Shown here: positions 1-8,642 of the stretch, piece after piece | Position numbering within the stretch: position 1 is the stretch's first letter | Layout of the letters: the number at the start of each line of letters is the position of its first letter | NCBI GenBank assembly: GCA_020637805.1 | Contig: JACKJU010000001.1 | Location: forward strand, 62,001-126,000 | Length of the DNA: 64,000 bases | Source of the DNA: Nitratireductor sp. | GTDB lineage: Bacteria; Pseudomonadota; Alphaproteobacteria; Rhizobiales; Rhizobiaceae | Reading direction: 5' to 3' | The notes under the pieces: model-generated | What the model saw: the letters and a program-made list of their open reading frames with translations, nothing else | Database searches by the model: none | What the model was told of the DNA's origin: nothing | Translations under genes and position numbers: made by a program

Positions 1-2
1 GG

Positions 3-1202
3 CGGCGTATTGCGAAAATGGACAACGAGGCACAGGTCGAGGCATTCAAGGCCGCAAATCCGCTGTGGGGCGAGGCCGCCGGATGGCAGGCGCTGCGCAA
101 CTCCGATGCCTGGCCTGACGCCCTGCCGGCAACCGCGATTTCGTGGGCGAATTTTTCGCGTTTCGTTGAATCCGACAAACGCGGCAAAGTCGATCCGGCC
201 AACGAGGTTCCCTACAGCTTTACGTTTGCGGCGCTTGACGAGGACCTGAAGGCGATGCCGCCTGAAACGCTGCAGTCACTGGCCAGCAGCTCGAATGCGG
301 ACGTTGCCGCGATGTTTGGCTCGCTGCAGGGCAAGGTGGCCGATATTCCGCCCAGCACCTACAAGGAACAGTTCCTGCAAGTCGACATGGATTGGGGGCT
401 GGTTGAGAACTGGGCGACAATCAAGCGCCTCAGCCCCGAATTCACCGACGGATATTTCCTCGCTGCCGTGGATGCCGAACGCCGGGCGGACGGTGTTCAC
501 ATGAAGCCGGAGAACGAACGCCTTTACATCATGCTGTTCTGGCGCACGATCCTGATGTCGGTCATGATCACCGTCTCGTGCATTTTGCTCGGATATCCGA
601 TTGCCTACCTGCTGGCGAACCTGCCGGTGCGCACGTCCAACATGCTGATGATCCTGGTGCTGCTGCCGTTCTGGACCTCTTTGCTTGTCCGAACGTCCGC
701 GTGGAAAGTGCTGTTGCAGCAGCAAGGCGTCATCAACGATGTTCTGGTCTGGATAGGTCTGATCGATGACACTAATCGCCTCGTAATGATCAACAACATG
801 ACCGGTACGATCATCGCAATGACCCATATCCTGCTGCCGTTCATGATCCTGCCGCTGTTCTCGGTGATGAAGACGATTTCACCGTCCTATGTCCGCGCTG
901 CGAAATCGATGGGTGCAACCGACTGGACGACCTTCTGGCGGATCTATTTCCCGAACACGGTGCCCGGTATCGGTGCCGGTTCGATTCTCGTATTCATTCT
1001 GGCAATCGGCTACTACATCACGCCGGAACTGGTTGGCGGCACCTCAGGTGTCTTCATCTCCAACCGTATTGCCTATCACATCTCGTCGTCGCTCAACTGG
1101 GGCTTGGCAGCTGCGCTCGGATCAATTCTGCTGATCCTGGTTCTTGGCCTGTACTGGCTCTACGACCGGATCGTCGGCATCGACAACGTCAAGCTGGGGT
1201 AA
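3..1202 (+). CDS. Spermidine/putrescine-type ABC importer permease (PotB family), 5' end cut by the window edge
   Basis: This is the 3' part of an inner-membrane permease of a polyamine-type ABC importer. The frame is open back to base 3 and no first membrane helix is visible, so the true start lies left of the window and the ATG at 18 is probably internal. Numbered from that ATG, about 170 hydrophilic residues come first. They fit the large periplasmic loop after helix 1 in rhizobial members. Five hydrophobic segments follow (about 172-201, 207-224, 262-284, 317-336, 360-383). The ATPase-coupling EAA loop is at 291-312 (RAAKSMGA). The partner permease starts 5 bases after the stop. The ATPase and binding protein are not visible and presumably lie upstream. 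Polyamine specificity is inferred from family only. Confidence 0.85.
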   Translation, partial: RRIAKMDNEAQVEAFKAANPLWGEAAGWQALRNSDAWPDALPATAISWANFSRFVESDKRGKVDPANEVPYSFTFAALDEDLKAMPPETLQSLASSSNADVAAMFGSLQGKVADIPPSTYKEQFLQVDMDWGLVENWATIKRLSPEFTDGYFLAAVDAERRADGVHMKPENERLYIMLFWRTILMSVMITVSCILLGYPIAYLLANLPVRTSNMLMILVLLPFWTSLLVRTSAWKVLLQQQGVINDVLVWIGLIDDTNRLVMINNMTGTIIAMTHILLPFMILPLFSVMKTISPSYVRAAKSMGATDWTTFWRIYFPNTVPGIGAGSILVFILAIGYYITPELVGGTSGVFISNRIAYHISSSLNWGLAAALGSILLILVLGLYWLYDRIVGIDNVKLG

Positions 1203-1207
1203 GGAAA

Positions 1208-2395
1208 ATGGCAAAAGCTGGACTTCCCGTATTCAAACCCAGCCTTACAGGCTTCGTCGTTCCGCTGGTGGCTGCATTGGGGGCCGTATTCGGCTTTCTC
1301 TGGGGGCTATCCATGGGCAACGGGACGCTTGGGATTGTCTTAGGTGCCGTTCTGGGTGCTGCTATCGCCTATGTGCTGCCCACGGCAGTGCCGGTAAAGA
1401 AAACCGGTGTGCTGGGCGTCGCGATACTGATCGGTGTGCTGGGCTTTTTCCTTGGCGGAGCCGGCGGCGCGTTTGCCGGCGTCATCATTGGTGCGGTTGT
1501 CGGCAATGCGGCTTATTGGCTCGCGACGGGTGATTATCGCGCCGGCCTGCCACCTTATGCATCCAGCAACCAGGTTCTGTGGCATCATTTCTTCAGGATC
1601 GGGATTTGCGGTTTCATCTTCTTCTTCCTGATCGCCCCGATCATCACCATCATTCCACTGTCGTTCAACGCCGAGAATTTCTTCACCTTCACGAAGAAGA
1701 TGCTGACGCTTGATCCCGAGGGGTATTCGCTCAAGCATTACCGGGACTTCATGACAAACCCGGACTGGCAACTTGCGCTGAAAAACTCCTTCATGATCGC
1801 GCCGTTCGCCACCATTCTCGCGACCTCGTTCGGCACGCTTGCGGCAATCGGACTTTCGCAAAGCCATGTGCCTTTCCGCCGCGCCATCATGGCGGTGCTC
1901 ATCTCGCCGATGATCGTGCCGCTGATCATCTCGGCAGCAGGAATGTACTTCTTCTATTCCCGCATCGGCCTGCAGGGGACGTTCATCGGCGTCGTGCTCG
2001 CGCATGCCGCGCTTGGCACGCCGTTCGTCATCATCACGGTAACAGCGACGCTTGTCGGTTTCGACCGATCCCTTACGCGGGCGGCGGCCAATATGGGGGC
2101 GGATCCCGTTACCACCTTCTTCAGGGTGCAAATGCCGCTGATTATCCCGGGTGTTGTTTCGGGTGCGCTGTTCGCGTTCATCACGTCGTTTGACGAGGTC
2201 GTGGTTGTCCTGTTCCTTGGCTCGGCTGCCCAGAAGACGCTGCCATGGCAGATGTTCACCGGACTGCGCGAACAGATATCGCCAACGATCCTTGCAGTCG
2301 CCACGATCATGGTCGGTATTTCGATTGTGCTACTGACGGTACTGGAAATGCTGCGGCGCAGGTCGGAACGTTTGCGCGGACTGTCTCCCGCGTAA
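1208..2395 (+). CDS. Spermidine/putrescine-type ABC importer permease (PotC family) with a glycine-rich N-terminal extension
   Basis: Second permease of the same importer, 395 residues. PotC proteins are usually about 260-290 residues. The canonical part starts near residue 128 (HFFRIGICGFIFFF) and carries the EAA loop at about 289-310 (TRAAANMGADP), followed by two more helices. The extra length is an N-terminal block of about 110 residues with four short hydrophobic stretches (about 14-34, 39-59, 66-84, 86-105) rich in GxxxG and GG steps. This block looks like additional membrane helices or a glycine-zipper domain, and I do not know its function. The gene starts 5 bases after the PotB-like stop behind the purine-rich GGTAAGGAAA, so translation is probably coupled. 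Confidence 0.85.
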   Translation: MAKAGLPVFKPSLTGFVVPLVAALGAVFGFLWGLSMGNGTLGIVLGAVLGAAIAYVLPTAVPVKKTGVLGVAILIGVLGFFLGGAGGAFAGVIIGAVVGNAAYWLATGDYRAGLPPYASSNQVLWHHFFRIGICGFIFFFLIAPIITIIPLSFNAENFFTFTKKMLTLDPEGYSLKHYRDFMTNPDWQLALKNSFMIAPFATILATSFGTLAAIGLSQSHVPFRRAIMAVLISPMIVPLIISAAGMYFFYSRIGLQGTFIGVVLAHAALGTPFVIITVTATLVGFDRSLTRAAANMGADPVTTFFRVQMPLIIPGVVSGALFAFITSFDEVVVVLFLGSAAQKTLPWQMFTGLREQISPTILAVATIMVGISIVLLTVLEMLRRRSERLRGLSPA

Positions 2396-2443
2396 TCCGG
2401 CCACCGCATCGCGTGATGCGGTTTGCTTGGAGGGCGCTTGCCG

Positions 2444-3505
2444 ATGGCAATAGTCGAGAATCGCTGGCGTCTTGAAGGGAAATCGTTTCCCCTGGATGCG
2501 CAAATTCCGTTTCCGAGTACCGATGCGGCTGCAGTTTTGGAGCTTCTTTCAAGATGTCCTGCCGCCCGCGAGACGCCCCTGCTGGCCGCGCCCGCGCTGG
2601 CAAGCCGTTCAAACGCGGACTGCGTCTACCTGAAAGACGAACGCGGACGCATGGGGCTTGGCAGCTTCAAGGCACTTGGTGCTGCCTATGTCATCGCCCG
2701 CGAGGCTTGCAATGCCGCCGGTGGCGGTGACCCCGTTGGAATTCTCAAGGACCGCAGCTTCGTGACTGCCAGCGCCGGCAATCACGGTCTGTCCGTTGCT
2801 GCCGGATGCCGCGTCTTCGGGGCACATGCCATCATCTATCTTTCGCAGACCGTTCCCGAAGGTTTCGCACGGAAGCTTGCCGCGAAGGGTGCCGAGGTTC
2901 GCCGGGAAGGCGTGGACTACGAGGCCAGCATGGCGGCTGCCGCAAACGCAGCCGAGCGGGAAGGGCTGACGCTTCTTTCCGACAGTTCATGGGATGGCTA
3001 CACCGAGTTGCCGCACCGCCTGATGGAGGGATATCTCGCGATGGCGGCGGAAACCTGCGGCCAGATGGACGAGGCGCCTACCCACCTATTTCTGCAGGCG
3101 GGTGTAGGGGGTATGGCTGCCGCCGTAGCTGCGCTTTTTCGCGAACGCTGGGGCAACGCCCCCATGATCGTCGTGGTGGAACCCGAGGTTGCGCCTGCGC
3201 TGAAGGGGAGTATCGAGGCTGGAACCTTCATTTCCGCAAGCGGTCCTGTTTCCAACATGGGCCGGCTGGACTGCAAGGAACCTTCATTTATTGCGCTGCG
3301 TGGACTTGCAAGAGACGCGGACTTCTTTGCCACGGTTTCCGACGCTGCTGCCGCAGGGGCAGTCGATTTGCTTGCGGCTGAAGGGGTGGATACTACGCCT
3401 TCGGCTGCTGCAGGGGTTGCGGCATTGCTCGACGAAACGATCCGTGCCGCGGCTGGGTGCGGGCCGCAATCGCGTATGCTCGCGATCATCAGCGAAGAGG
3501 CGTGA
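2444..3505 (+). CDS. Diaminopropionate ammonia-lyase-like PLP enzyme (fold type II)
   Basis: A 353-residue enzyme of the tryptophan-synthase-beta fold, closest by motif to diaminopropionate ammonia-lyase, which converts 2,3-diaminopropionate to pyruvate and ammonia. Lys76 in GSFKALGAAY is the expected PLP lysine. SAGNHG (about residues 107-112) binds the cofactor phosphate region, and GRLDCKEPS near residue 275 fits the lyase family. I chose the ATG at 2444 because GGAGGG lies about 10 bases upstream; an in-frame start at 2423 lacks such a site. It sits 48 bases after the permease gene and 5 bases before the peptidase gene, so the three probably form one catabolic operon. A threonine dehydratase-like role (compare ectoine-utilisation EutB) is the main alternative. 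Confidence 0.75.
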   Translation: MAIVENRWRLEGKSFPLDAQIPFPSTDAAAVLELLSRCPAARETPLLAAPALASRSNADCVYLKDERGRMGLGSFKALGAAYVIAREACNAAGGGDPVGILKDRSFVTASAGNHGLSVAAGCRVFGAHAIIYLSQTVPEGFARKLAAKGAEVRREGVDYEASMAAAANAAEREGLTLLSDSSWDGYTELPHRLMEGYLAMAAETCGQMDEAPTHLFLQAGVGGMAAAVAALFRERWGNAPMIVVVEPEVAPALKGSIEAGTFISASGPVSNMGRLDCKEPSFIALRGLARDADFFATVSDAAAAGAVDLLAAEGVDTTPSAAAGVAALLDETIRAAAGCGPQSRMLAIISEEA

Positions 3506-3510
3506 CGCCG

Positions 3511-4662
3511 ATGCGGCGCGGTTTTGATCGGGATGAATTCGAAGGGCGGCTGGCCCGGGCGCGAACTCTGATGAACCGGCACGGACTGGACGGGCTTCTC
3601 GTCACCACACAGGCCGACATCTACTATTTCACTGGCTTTCTTACCGGGTTTTTCGAGAGCCCTACCCGGCCGTGGTTCGTCTTTCTTCCTGCCACGGGTG
3701 AACCTGTTGCCGTCATTCCCGGGATCGGACGGGCGCTGATGGAAACAACCTGGATCAGCGACATACGAAGCTGGGCTTCTCCCGACCTCCTCGACGACGG
3801 GGTCAGCCTGCTTGCCGCGACCATCATGGAGAAAATCGGGTCGGGCAGAATTGGTCTTCCCGATGGTCACGAAACCCATTTGCGGATGCCGCTCGGAGAT
3901 TTCCGCAGGCTCGAAGATGCGATTTCGCCAGCGGTCCGCATTTCCGGCGACGAGGGGATAGTCCGTGCGTTGCGCATGGTGAAGACGACGAACGAGGTGG
4001 CAAAGATCGAACATGCCTGCTCGATCGCTGGCCGCGCCTTTGACCGGGTTGGTGAGATTGCGCATGCTGGTGCGCCATTGTCAGAGGTGTTCAGGCGTTT
4101 CCAGATGATTTGCCTGGAAGAGGGCGCCGATCAGGTGCGCTACCTAGCCGGTGGCGCAGGCCCGACGGGCTATTTTGACGTGATTTCTCCCGCCACGGAC
4201 AAGCCGTTGCAAACGGGCGATTGCCTGATGCTGGATACCGGCCTCACATTTGATGGCTATTTCTGCGACTTCGACCGCAACTTCGCCATTGGCAAACCGG
4301 GGGATGAAGTTGCGGAGGCCCACCGGCGGCTGATCGAGGCAACACTGGCAGGTTTCGAGGCCGCCAAACCCGGAGCGTGTGCCCGAGATCTCTATCACGC
4401 CATGGATCGCGTGCTGACCGGCGGGAAGGCCGAAGAAGGCAATGGAAGGCTAGGGCACGGACTTGGAATCCAGCTGACCGAATGGCCATCCCTGATACCG
4501 GCGGATGAAACCCTGCTTGAGCTGGGCATGGTGCTAACGCTCGAACCTGGAATTGCGACGCGCGATGGCAACATGCTCGTGCATGAAGAGAATATCGTCA
4601 TCACGGAGAGCGGGGCACGCTGGCTCACGCCGCTGGCCAGCCCAGAGATTGCAAGGCTTTAA
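3511..4662 (+). CDS. M24 family metallopeptidase (Xaa-Pro aminopeptidase / creatinase / ectoine hydrolase type)
   Basis: A 383-residue pita-bread hydrolase. The N-terminal creatinase-type domain spans about residues 1-150. The C-terminal M24 domain shows all five expected metal ligands: two Asp in DTGLTFDGYFCDFDRN, His in GHGLGIQ, Glu in LEPGI and Glu in HEENIVI. The ATG at 3511 has AAGAGG ten bases upstream and lies 5 bases after the lyase stop. Members of this family cleave X-Pro peptides, creatine or the ectoine ring. The neighbours suggest hydrolysis of an imported amidated or cyclic diamino compound before the lyase acts, but this is inference from context. A small TTCG-loop hairpin (4667-4680) follows in the convergent gap. 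Confidence 0.82.
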   Translation: MRRGFDRDEFEGRLARARTLMNRHGLDGLLVTTQADIYYFTGFLTGFFESPTRPWFVFLPATGEPVAVIPGIGRALMETTWISDIRSWASPDLLDDGVSLLAATIMEKIGSGRIGLPDGHETHLRMPLGDFRRLEDAISPAVRISGDEGIVRALRMVKTTNEVAKIEHACSIAGRAFDRVGEIAHAGAPLSEVFRRFQMICLEEGADQVRYLAGGAGPTGYFDVISPATDKPLQTGDCLMLDTGLTFDGYFCDFDRNFAIGKPGDEVAEAHRRLIEATLAGFEAAKPGACARDLYHAMDRVLTGGKAEEGNGRLGHGLGIQLTEWPSLIPADETLLELGMVLTLEPGIATRDGNMLVHEENIVITESGARWLTPLASPEIARL

Positions 4663-4707
4663 GAGCTCCACTTCGGTGGACCATCGGCATCATAGATACG
4701 GCGCGAT

Positions 4708-5541
4708 CTAGCCGACGAATGCCCGTTCGATCACGTACTGGCCGGGCATGGAGTTGGAACCCTCTTCAAGCCCTGCGTTTTCGCACATTTCGGCGCAGTC
4801 CTTGAGCATCGGCATGGAACCGCAGATCATCACCCGGCATGTCTCGGGATTGAGCGGTTCGATGCCAAGATCCTCGTACAGCTTGTCCGAGCGCATGAGA
4901 TCGGTCATCCGTCCGGCACGGATGCCCTTGGCGGTATCGGGTTCTTCGCGGGTGCAGGTTGCATAATGCACGAGCTTGTCGCCCACGATCTCCGCCAGAA
5001 TTTCGTGATTGGCAATCTCGTCGACGAGGTCGAAGCCATATTGCAGCTCGGCGTTGTCGCGGCAGGTGTGGATGAGATAGACCTTTTCGAATTTCTCGTA
5101 GGTTTCCGGATCGCGAATGATCGACGCAAAGGGCGCAATACCGGTTCCCGTGCACAGGAGGAATAGCCGCTTGCCGGGGACAAGCGCATCATGCACCAGC
5201 GTTCCAGTTGGTTTCTTGCGCATCCAAACCGTGTCGCCAACGGCAATATCGGCGAGCCTCGAGGTGAGGGGGCCATCAGGCACCTTGATCGAATAGAAAT
5301 CGACATGTTCTTCCCAGGCGGGAGAGGCGACCGAATAGGCGCGCCATATGGTCTTGCCGCCCATGATTTCCGGCGAGAGGCCGATCATCACGAATTCTCC
5401 CGAGCGGAACCGGAAGTCCTGCGGGCGCTCGGTCCTGAAGAAGAACAGGCGGTCGGTATAGTGCTTCACTTCCGTGACGGGGAGGGCGTAGACACCCTCC
5501 GGGACGGCGGTTTCGGTCATTACAGGCCTTGGATCGTTCAT
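4708..5541 (-). CDS. fpr: Ferredoxin/flavodoxin--NADP+ reductase
   Basis: A 277-residue FAD enzyme that moves electrons between NADPH and ferredoxin or flavodoxin in the cytoplasm. The FAD motif RAYSVASP follows the beta-barrel start GEFVMIGL. The NADP-binding half begins with FLLCTGTGIAPFASIIRDP, the classic GTGxxP region. The protein ends in FVG after an aromatic-containing tail, as bacterial class II Fpr proteins do. Length is normal for the family with a short N-terminal extension; an internal start at 5520 (MTETAVPEG) is also possible. It is convergent with the M24 peptidase and is followed, 99 bases upstream on the same strand, by ccdA. I see no Fur- or SoxR-like operator that I would defend. 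Confidence 0.93.
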   Translation of the reverse strand: MNDPRPVMTETAVPEGVYALPVTEVKHYTDRLFFFRTERPQDFRFRSGEFVMIGLSPEIMGGKTIWRAYSVASPAWEEHVDFYSIKVPDGPLTSRLADIAVGDTVWMRKKPTGTLVHDALVPGKRLFLLCTGTGIAPFASIIRDPETYEKFEKVYLIHTCRDNAELQYGFDLVDEIANHEILAEIVGDKLVHYATCTREEPDTAKGIRAGRMTDLMRSDKLYEDLGIEPLNPETCRVMICGSMPMLKDCAEMCENAGLEEGSNSMPGQYVIERAFVG

Positions 5542-5640
5542 GTACGGATTCTCTTCGTTTACCGGGAATGGCTTCCGACATAAAGATGTATCTGGAATAC
5601 GCCTTGAGCGAGATCAAATTGATGCGCAAAGCTGCATGTT

Positions 5641-6387
5641 TCAGCCAAGCGTTCCGAGCGCCGGAAAGGTTTCCAGCAGCCAGAATGAGAATTGCTGCAT
5701 TCCGCCCGTCAGGAACAGGATGCCCGTGATCACCAGCAGGCCACCCATGAATTTCTCGACCATGCCCAGGTGTTTGCGGAAACGGGTCAGGAAACCAATG
5801 AAAGGGCCGATGAAGAGTGCAGCGAGCAGGAAGGGAATTCCCAACCCGGCCGAATAGACCGCCAGCATCAGAGCGCCTTCGCCGATTGTCTCGCGGCTTG
5901 CCGCCATCGAAAGAATGACGCCCAGCACAGGGCCGATACAGGGTGTCCAGCCGAAGGCAAAGGCAAGACCCATGAGGAACGAGCCGGCCATGCCGGTGCC
6001 GGAGGACTGGAACCGCGCCTCGCGGTAGAGCAGGCCGATCTTGAAGACACCCAGGAAATGCAGGCCCATGACGATGATGATGACACCGGCGACCATCGCA
6101 AGCGTATCCATGTAGGATCGCAACAGCGCACCGATGGTTGATGCACCTGCGCCGAGCGCAACGAATACGGCGGAGAAACCGAGCACGAACATCAGCGCAT
6201 GGATGATTGCGCGGCGCTGTGCCGAGGCAATCTCGCCCGTCTGGCGCGCTTCGCCGGAGGTCATCCTGTCGAGCGATACGCCGGCCATGTAGGTGAGGTA
6301 GGGCGGAACCAGGGGCAGCACGCAGGGCGACAGGAAGGAAATCGCCCCGGCAAACAGCGCGGTAAGGTATTGGAGTTCGCCTTGCAT
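5641..6387 (-). CDS. ccdA: Cytochrome c biogenesis / thiol-disulfide transmembrane protein CcdA
   Basis: A 248-residue inner-membrane protein of the DsbD transmembrane-domain family (CcdA). It passes reducing equivalents from cytoplasmic thioredoxin to periplasmic partners for haem c attachment. Two conserved cysteine regions are visible: SPCVLPLVPPYL near residues 20-31 and GWTPCIGPVLG near residue 155. Six hydrophobic segments surround them. Start ATG at 6387 follows GGAAAAGAACC. No periplasmic thioredoxin-like partner gene is adjacent, so the partner must be encoded elsewhere. The next gene to the right is divergent, across a 248-base promoter region. Confidence 0.92.
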   Translation of the reverse strand: MQGELQYLTALFAGAISFLSPCVLPLVPPYLTYMAGVSLDRMTSGEARQTGEIASAQRRAIIHALMFVLGFSAVFVALGAGASTIGALLRSYMDTLAMVAGVIIIVMGLHFLGVFKIGLLYREARFQSSGTGMAGSFLMGLAFAFGWTPCIGPVLGVILSMAASRETIGEGALMLAVYSAGLGIPFLLAALFIGPFIGFLTRFRKHLGMVEKFMGGLLVITGILFLTGGMQQFSFWLLETFPALGTLG

Positions 6388-6635
6388 GGTTCTTTTCCGT
6401 GTCTTCTTTTCTCGAAGCTGGGTACGGCGCGTTCATAGCTGTGCTGCGACGTGGGCACCAGTCACAAAAGGATGATGTGTTGTCGCGGGCGGAGGAGACC
6501 AGCTCACGATATTCTTTGACGTATTCGTCAATTGAAGTAGAATATGCGCGGCGCAGCAGTTCGCTTTGTTTGCAAGAATTGCATGCAGATTGCGCCGGTT
6601 CGAACTGTTGTTCGGCACACGGGAGGAGATTGTAC

Positions 6636-7055
6636 ATGCCGCTTGCCGTTCTGGCGCCGCTGGTTATCGTCGGCATTGCGATTGTTGTGCTGTTGGTTCG
6701 CATGGCCTTCGGGTCCAACCGGCATGTGCTCGAAAACGAGGGTGAAGCCGTCGACTCGCTGACGCGGGACTATCCCGAGTGCCGGGTCGCGGAGGTCATC
6801 ATGGCGCAGGACCGGCATGCGGCCCTGTTGCTGCTCTCGTCGCCACCGGGCAGCGCCGGATATGTGCAGGCCTTCGGTGCACGCAATGTCACCCGGCTGT
6901 TTTCTGCGGCGGATGTCCGCAAGTGGCAGAAACGGGGAACGAGCGGTGTCCGGATCTATTTTGCCGATGCCGGGCTGCCGATGACCGAAATGGAATTCTC
7001 AGGTGAAGCCGACGCGGCAACCGCCTGGAAGATGCTGGAGGAGATGACGGCATGA
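6636..7055 (+). CDS. Small single-pass membrane protein of unknown function
   Basis: A 139-residue protein that I do not recognise. The first 25 residues (MPLAVLAPLVIVGIAIVVLLV) form one membrane helix; the rest is soluble and probably cytoplasmic, with a basic KWQKRG stretch near residue 97. The ATG at 6636 is preceded by a strong ribosome site, GGGAGGAGA, at 6621-6629. A longer in-frame reading from 6399 runs into unlikely sequence and was not used. Its last bases overlap the start of the fatty acid hydroxylase gene (ATG at 7052, stop at 7053-7055), which implies translational coupling and a shared membrane-linked task. Confidence 0.75.
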   Translation: MPLAVLAPLVIVGIAIVVLLVRMAFGSNRHVLENEGEAVDSLTRDYPECRVAEVIMAQDRHAALLLLSSPPGSAGYVQAFGARNVTRLFSAADVRKWQKRGTSGVRIYFADAGLPMTEMEFSGEADAATAWKMLEEMTA

Positions 7056-8026
7056 ACGAAGGACTACCGGATTTTCCGCAGGTTACCCAGATTGCCATCC
7101 CGCTATTCATCCTTGCGATGATTGCGGAAATAGTTGCGGTCCGGTGGTTCAGGAAGCATGGCGAATTCGAGATGCGCGACACGCTTGCCAGCCTGCTCAT
7201 GGGCACCGGCAACGTGGTTGCCGGGCTGGTTTTCGGGTTCATTTCCTTTGGTGCGCTGATGTGGGTCTGGCAGTTCCGCCTTTTCGACCTCGGTTTTCAC
7301 TGGTGGGTCGGTGTTATCGCTTTCCTGCTCGATGACCTGCGCTACTACTGGTATCACCGCATTGCGCACAGGGTACGCTGGGTGTGGGCGGAGCACATCA
7401 ACCATCACTCCAGCCAGCATTACAACCTGTCGACGGCCTTGAGGCAAAGCTGGACAGGGCAGTTCACCGGCATGTTCATTCTGCAGGTTCCAATGGTACT
7501 GCTCGGCTTCCATCCGGCCTTCATCGCCTTTGTCTACGGCTTCAACCTGGTCTACCAGTTCTGGATACACACGGAGACAATCGGCAAGCTACCGAAGCCC
7601 GTGGAACTCATTTTCAACACGCCATCGCACCACCGGGTTCACCACGCGACCAACCCCCGTTACCTCGATTCCAACTATGCCGGTACGCTGATCATCTGGG
7701 ACAGGATGTTTGGCACCTTCGTGGAGGAACTGGAGGAGGATGCTCCGCGCTACGGCATCGTCAAGAATGTGGGAACCTTCAACCCCGTTCGGATCGCCTT
7801 TCACGAGTGGATTGGAATGTTCAAGGATGCTGCAAGGCCCGGCCTTACAGCGCGCCAGCGCCTGGGTTACCTGTTCATGCCGCCGGGATGGAGCCACGAC
7901 GGAAGCCGCAAGGGTTCGGAAGCACTCAAGGCCGACTATGTGAGGCGCAATCCGTCTCAGGCGGGCATGCCGGGACTTCCGGGAAGGCGCGAACCCCTGG
8001 TCGAGGAATTCGTGCCCGGCGAGTGA
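7052..8026 (+). CDS. Sterol desaturase / fatty acid hydroxylase superfamily membrane protein
   Basis: A 324-residue integral membrane di-iron oxygenase of the ERG3/fatty acid hydroxylase superfamily. The histidine clusters are present: H102-x3-H106 (HRIAH), H115-x2-HH (HINHH) and HHxxHH near 193-198. There are about four hydrophobic segments before and between them (about 12-30, 48-75, 84-95, 140-170). Family members hydroxylate or desaturate sterols, fatty acids, ornithine lipids or carotenoids; the substrate cannot be read from the sequence. It is coupled to the small membrane protein upstream by a 4-base overlap. The C-terminal 70 residues are basic and soluble. Confidence 0.85.
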   Translation: MNEGLPDFPQVTQIAIPLFILAMIAEIVAVRWFRKHGEFEMRDTLASLLMGTGNVVAGLVFGFISFGALMWVWQFRLFDLGFHWWVGVIAFLLDDLRYYWYHRIAHRVRWVWAEHINHHSSQHYNLSTALRQSWTGQFTGMFILQVPMVLLGFHPAFIAFVYGFNLVYQFWIHTETIGKLPKPVELIFNTPSHHRVHHATNPRYLDSNYAGTLIIWDRMFGTFVEELEEDAPRYGIVKNVGTFNPVRIAFHEWIGMFKDAARPGLTARQRLGYLFMPPGWSHDGSRKGSEALKADYVRRNPSQAGMPGLPGRREPLVEEFVPGE

Positions 8027-8110
8027 TATTGGGGGCCGGCTTGCCGCCAGTTAATTCCGTCTGGAGCCTTCGCACTTGAATCCGGAGTGCCCTCGCGTTC
8101 AAATGCGCTC

Positions 8111-8533
8111 ATGAAACCCGAAGATATCATTCAGATGCTGGGCCTCGATCCGCACCCGGAGGGCGGGCATTTCGCGGAGACTTTCCGCGATGTTGCAACC
8201 GCAAACGGCCGCAGTGCGGGGACGGCCATCTACTATCTCTTGCGTGCAGGTGAGCGAAGCCACTGGCACCGGGTCGATGCCGCGGAAATCTGGCACTATT
8301 ATGCAGGCGCACCACTGAAACTGGAAATCGCCGGGGAGGGTGAGCCGCCTCTTGCCCATGTTCTCGGTGCCGATCTGGAAAAGGGCGAGCGCCCGCAGGC
8401 TGTTGTACCCGCACGGTTTTGGCAAGCTGCACAAAGCCTGGGCGAATGGACGCTCGTGGGGTGTACCGTATCGCCGGGCTTCGAGTTTTCCGGGTTTGAG
8501 ATGGCACCTCCCGGCTGGGAACCTGCAAGCTGA
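8111..8533 (+). CDS. DUF985 cupin family protein
   Basis: A 140-residue single-domain cupin of the DUF985 (YML079w-like) family. The opening IIQMLGLDPHPEGGHFAETF is the family hallmark. The cupin core shows SHWHRVDAAEIWHYYAG, with several histidines able to hold a metal or a carbohydrate-like ligand, and the C-terminal GCTVSPGFEF. The start is uncertain: ATG 8111 gives the usual family length, whereas a GTG at 8087 would add eight residues and has a GGAG just before it. No function is established for bacterial members. It stands alone between the hydroxylase and the stress protein gene. Confidence 0.8.
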   Translation: MKPEDIIQMLGLDPHPEGGHFAETFRDVATANGRSAGTAIYYLLRAGERSHWHRVDAAEIWHYYAGAPLKLEIAGEGEPPLAHVLGADLEKGERPQAVVPARFWQAAQSLGEWTLVGCTVSPGFEFSGFEMAPPGWEPAS

Positions 8534-8642
8534 CAGGCACGTTGTCCGGTCAATGATGCGGTCGCAACATCCGGTTTATTGATCTGGTTCAATGTTTTTC
8601 TGGAGTGGCCTTGTAGAACTTGCCTGACAAAGGAGACAAATC

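Noticed and set aside
4667..4680. TCCAC-TTCG-GTGGA hairpin as terminator of the M24 peptidase gene.
   Set aside because: The stem is only five base pairs and no T-run follows on either strand.
5276..6718. A 480-codon open frame on the minus strand overlapping fpr and ccdA.
   Set aside because: Both real genes are on the same strand in other frames with clear motifs, and this frame has a low-complexity Arg/Pro/His composition.
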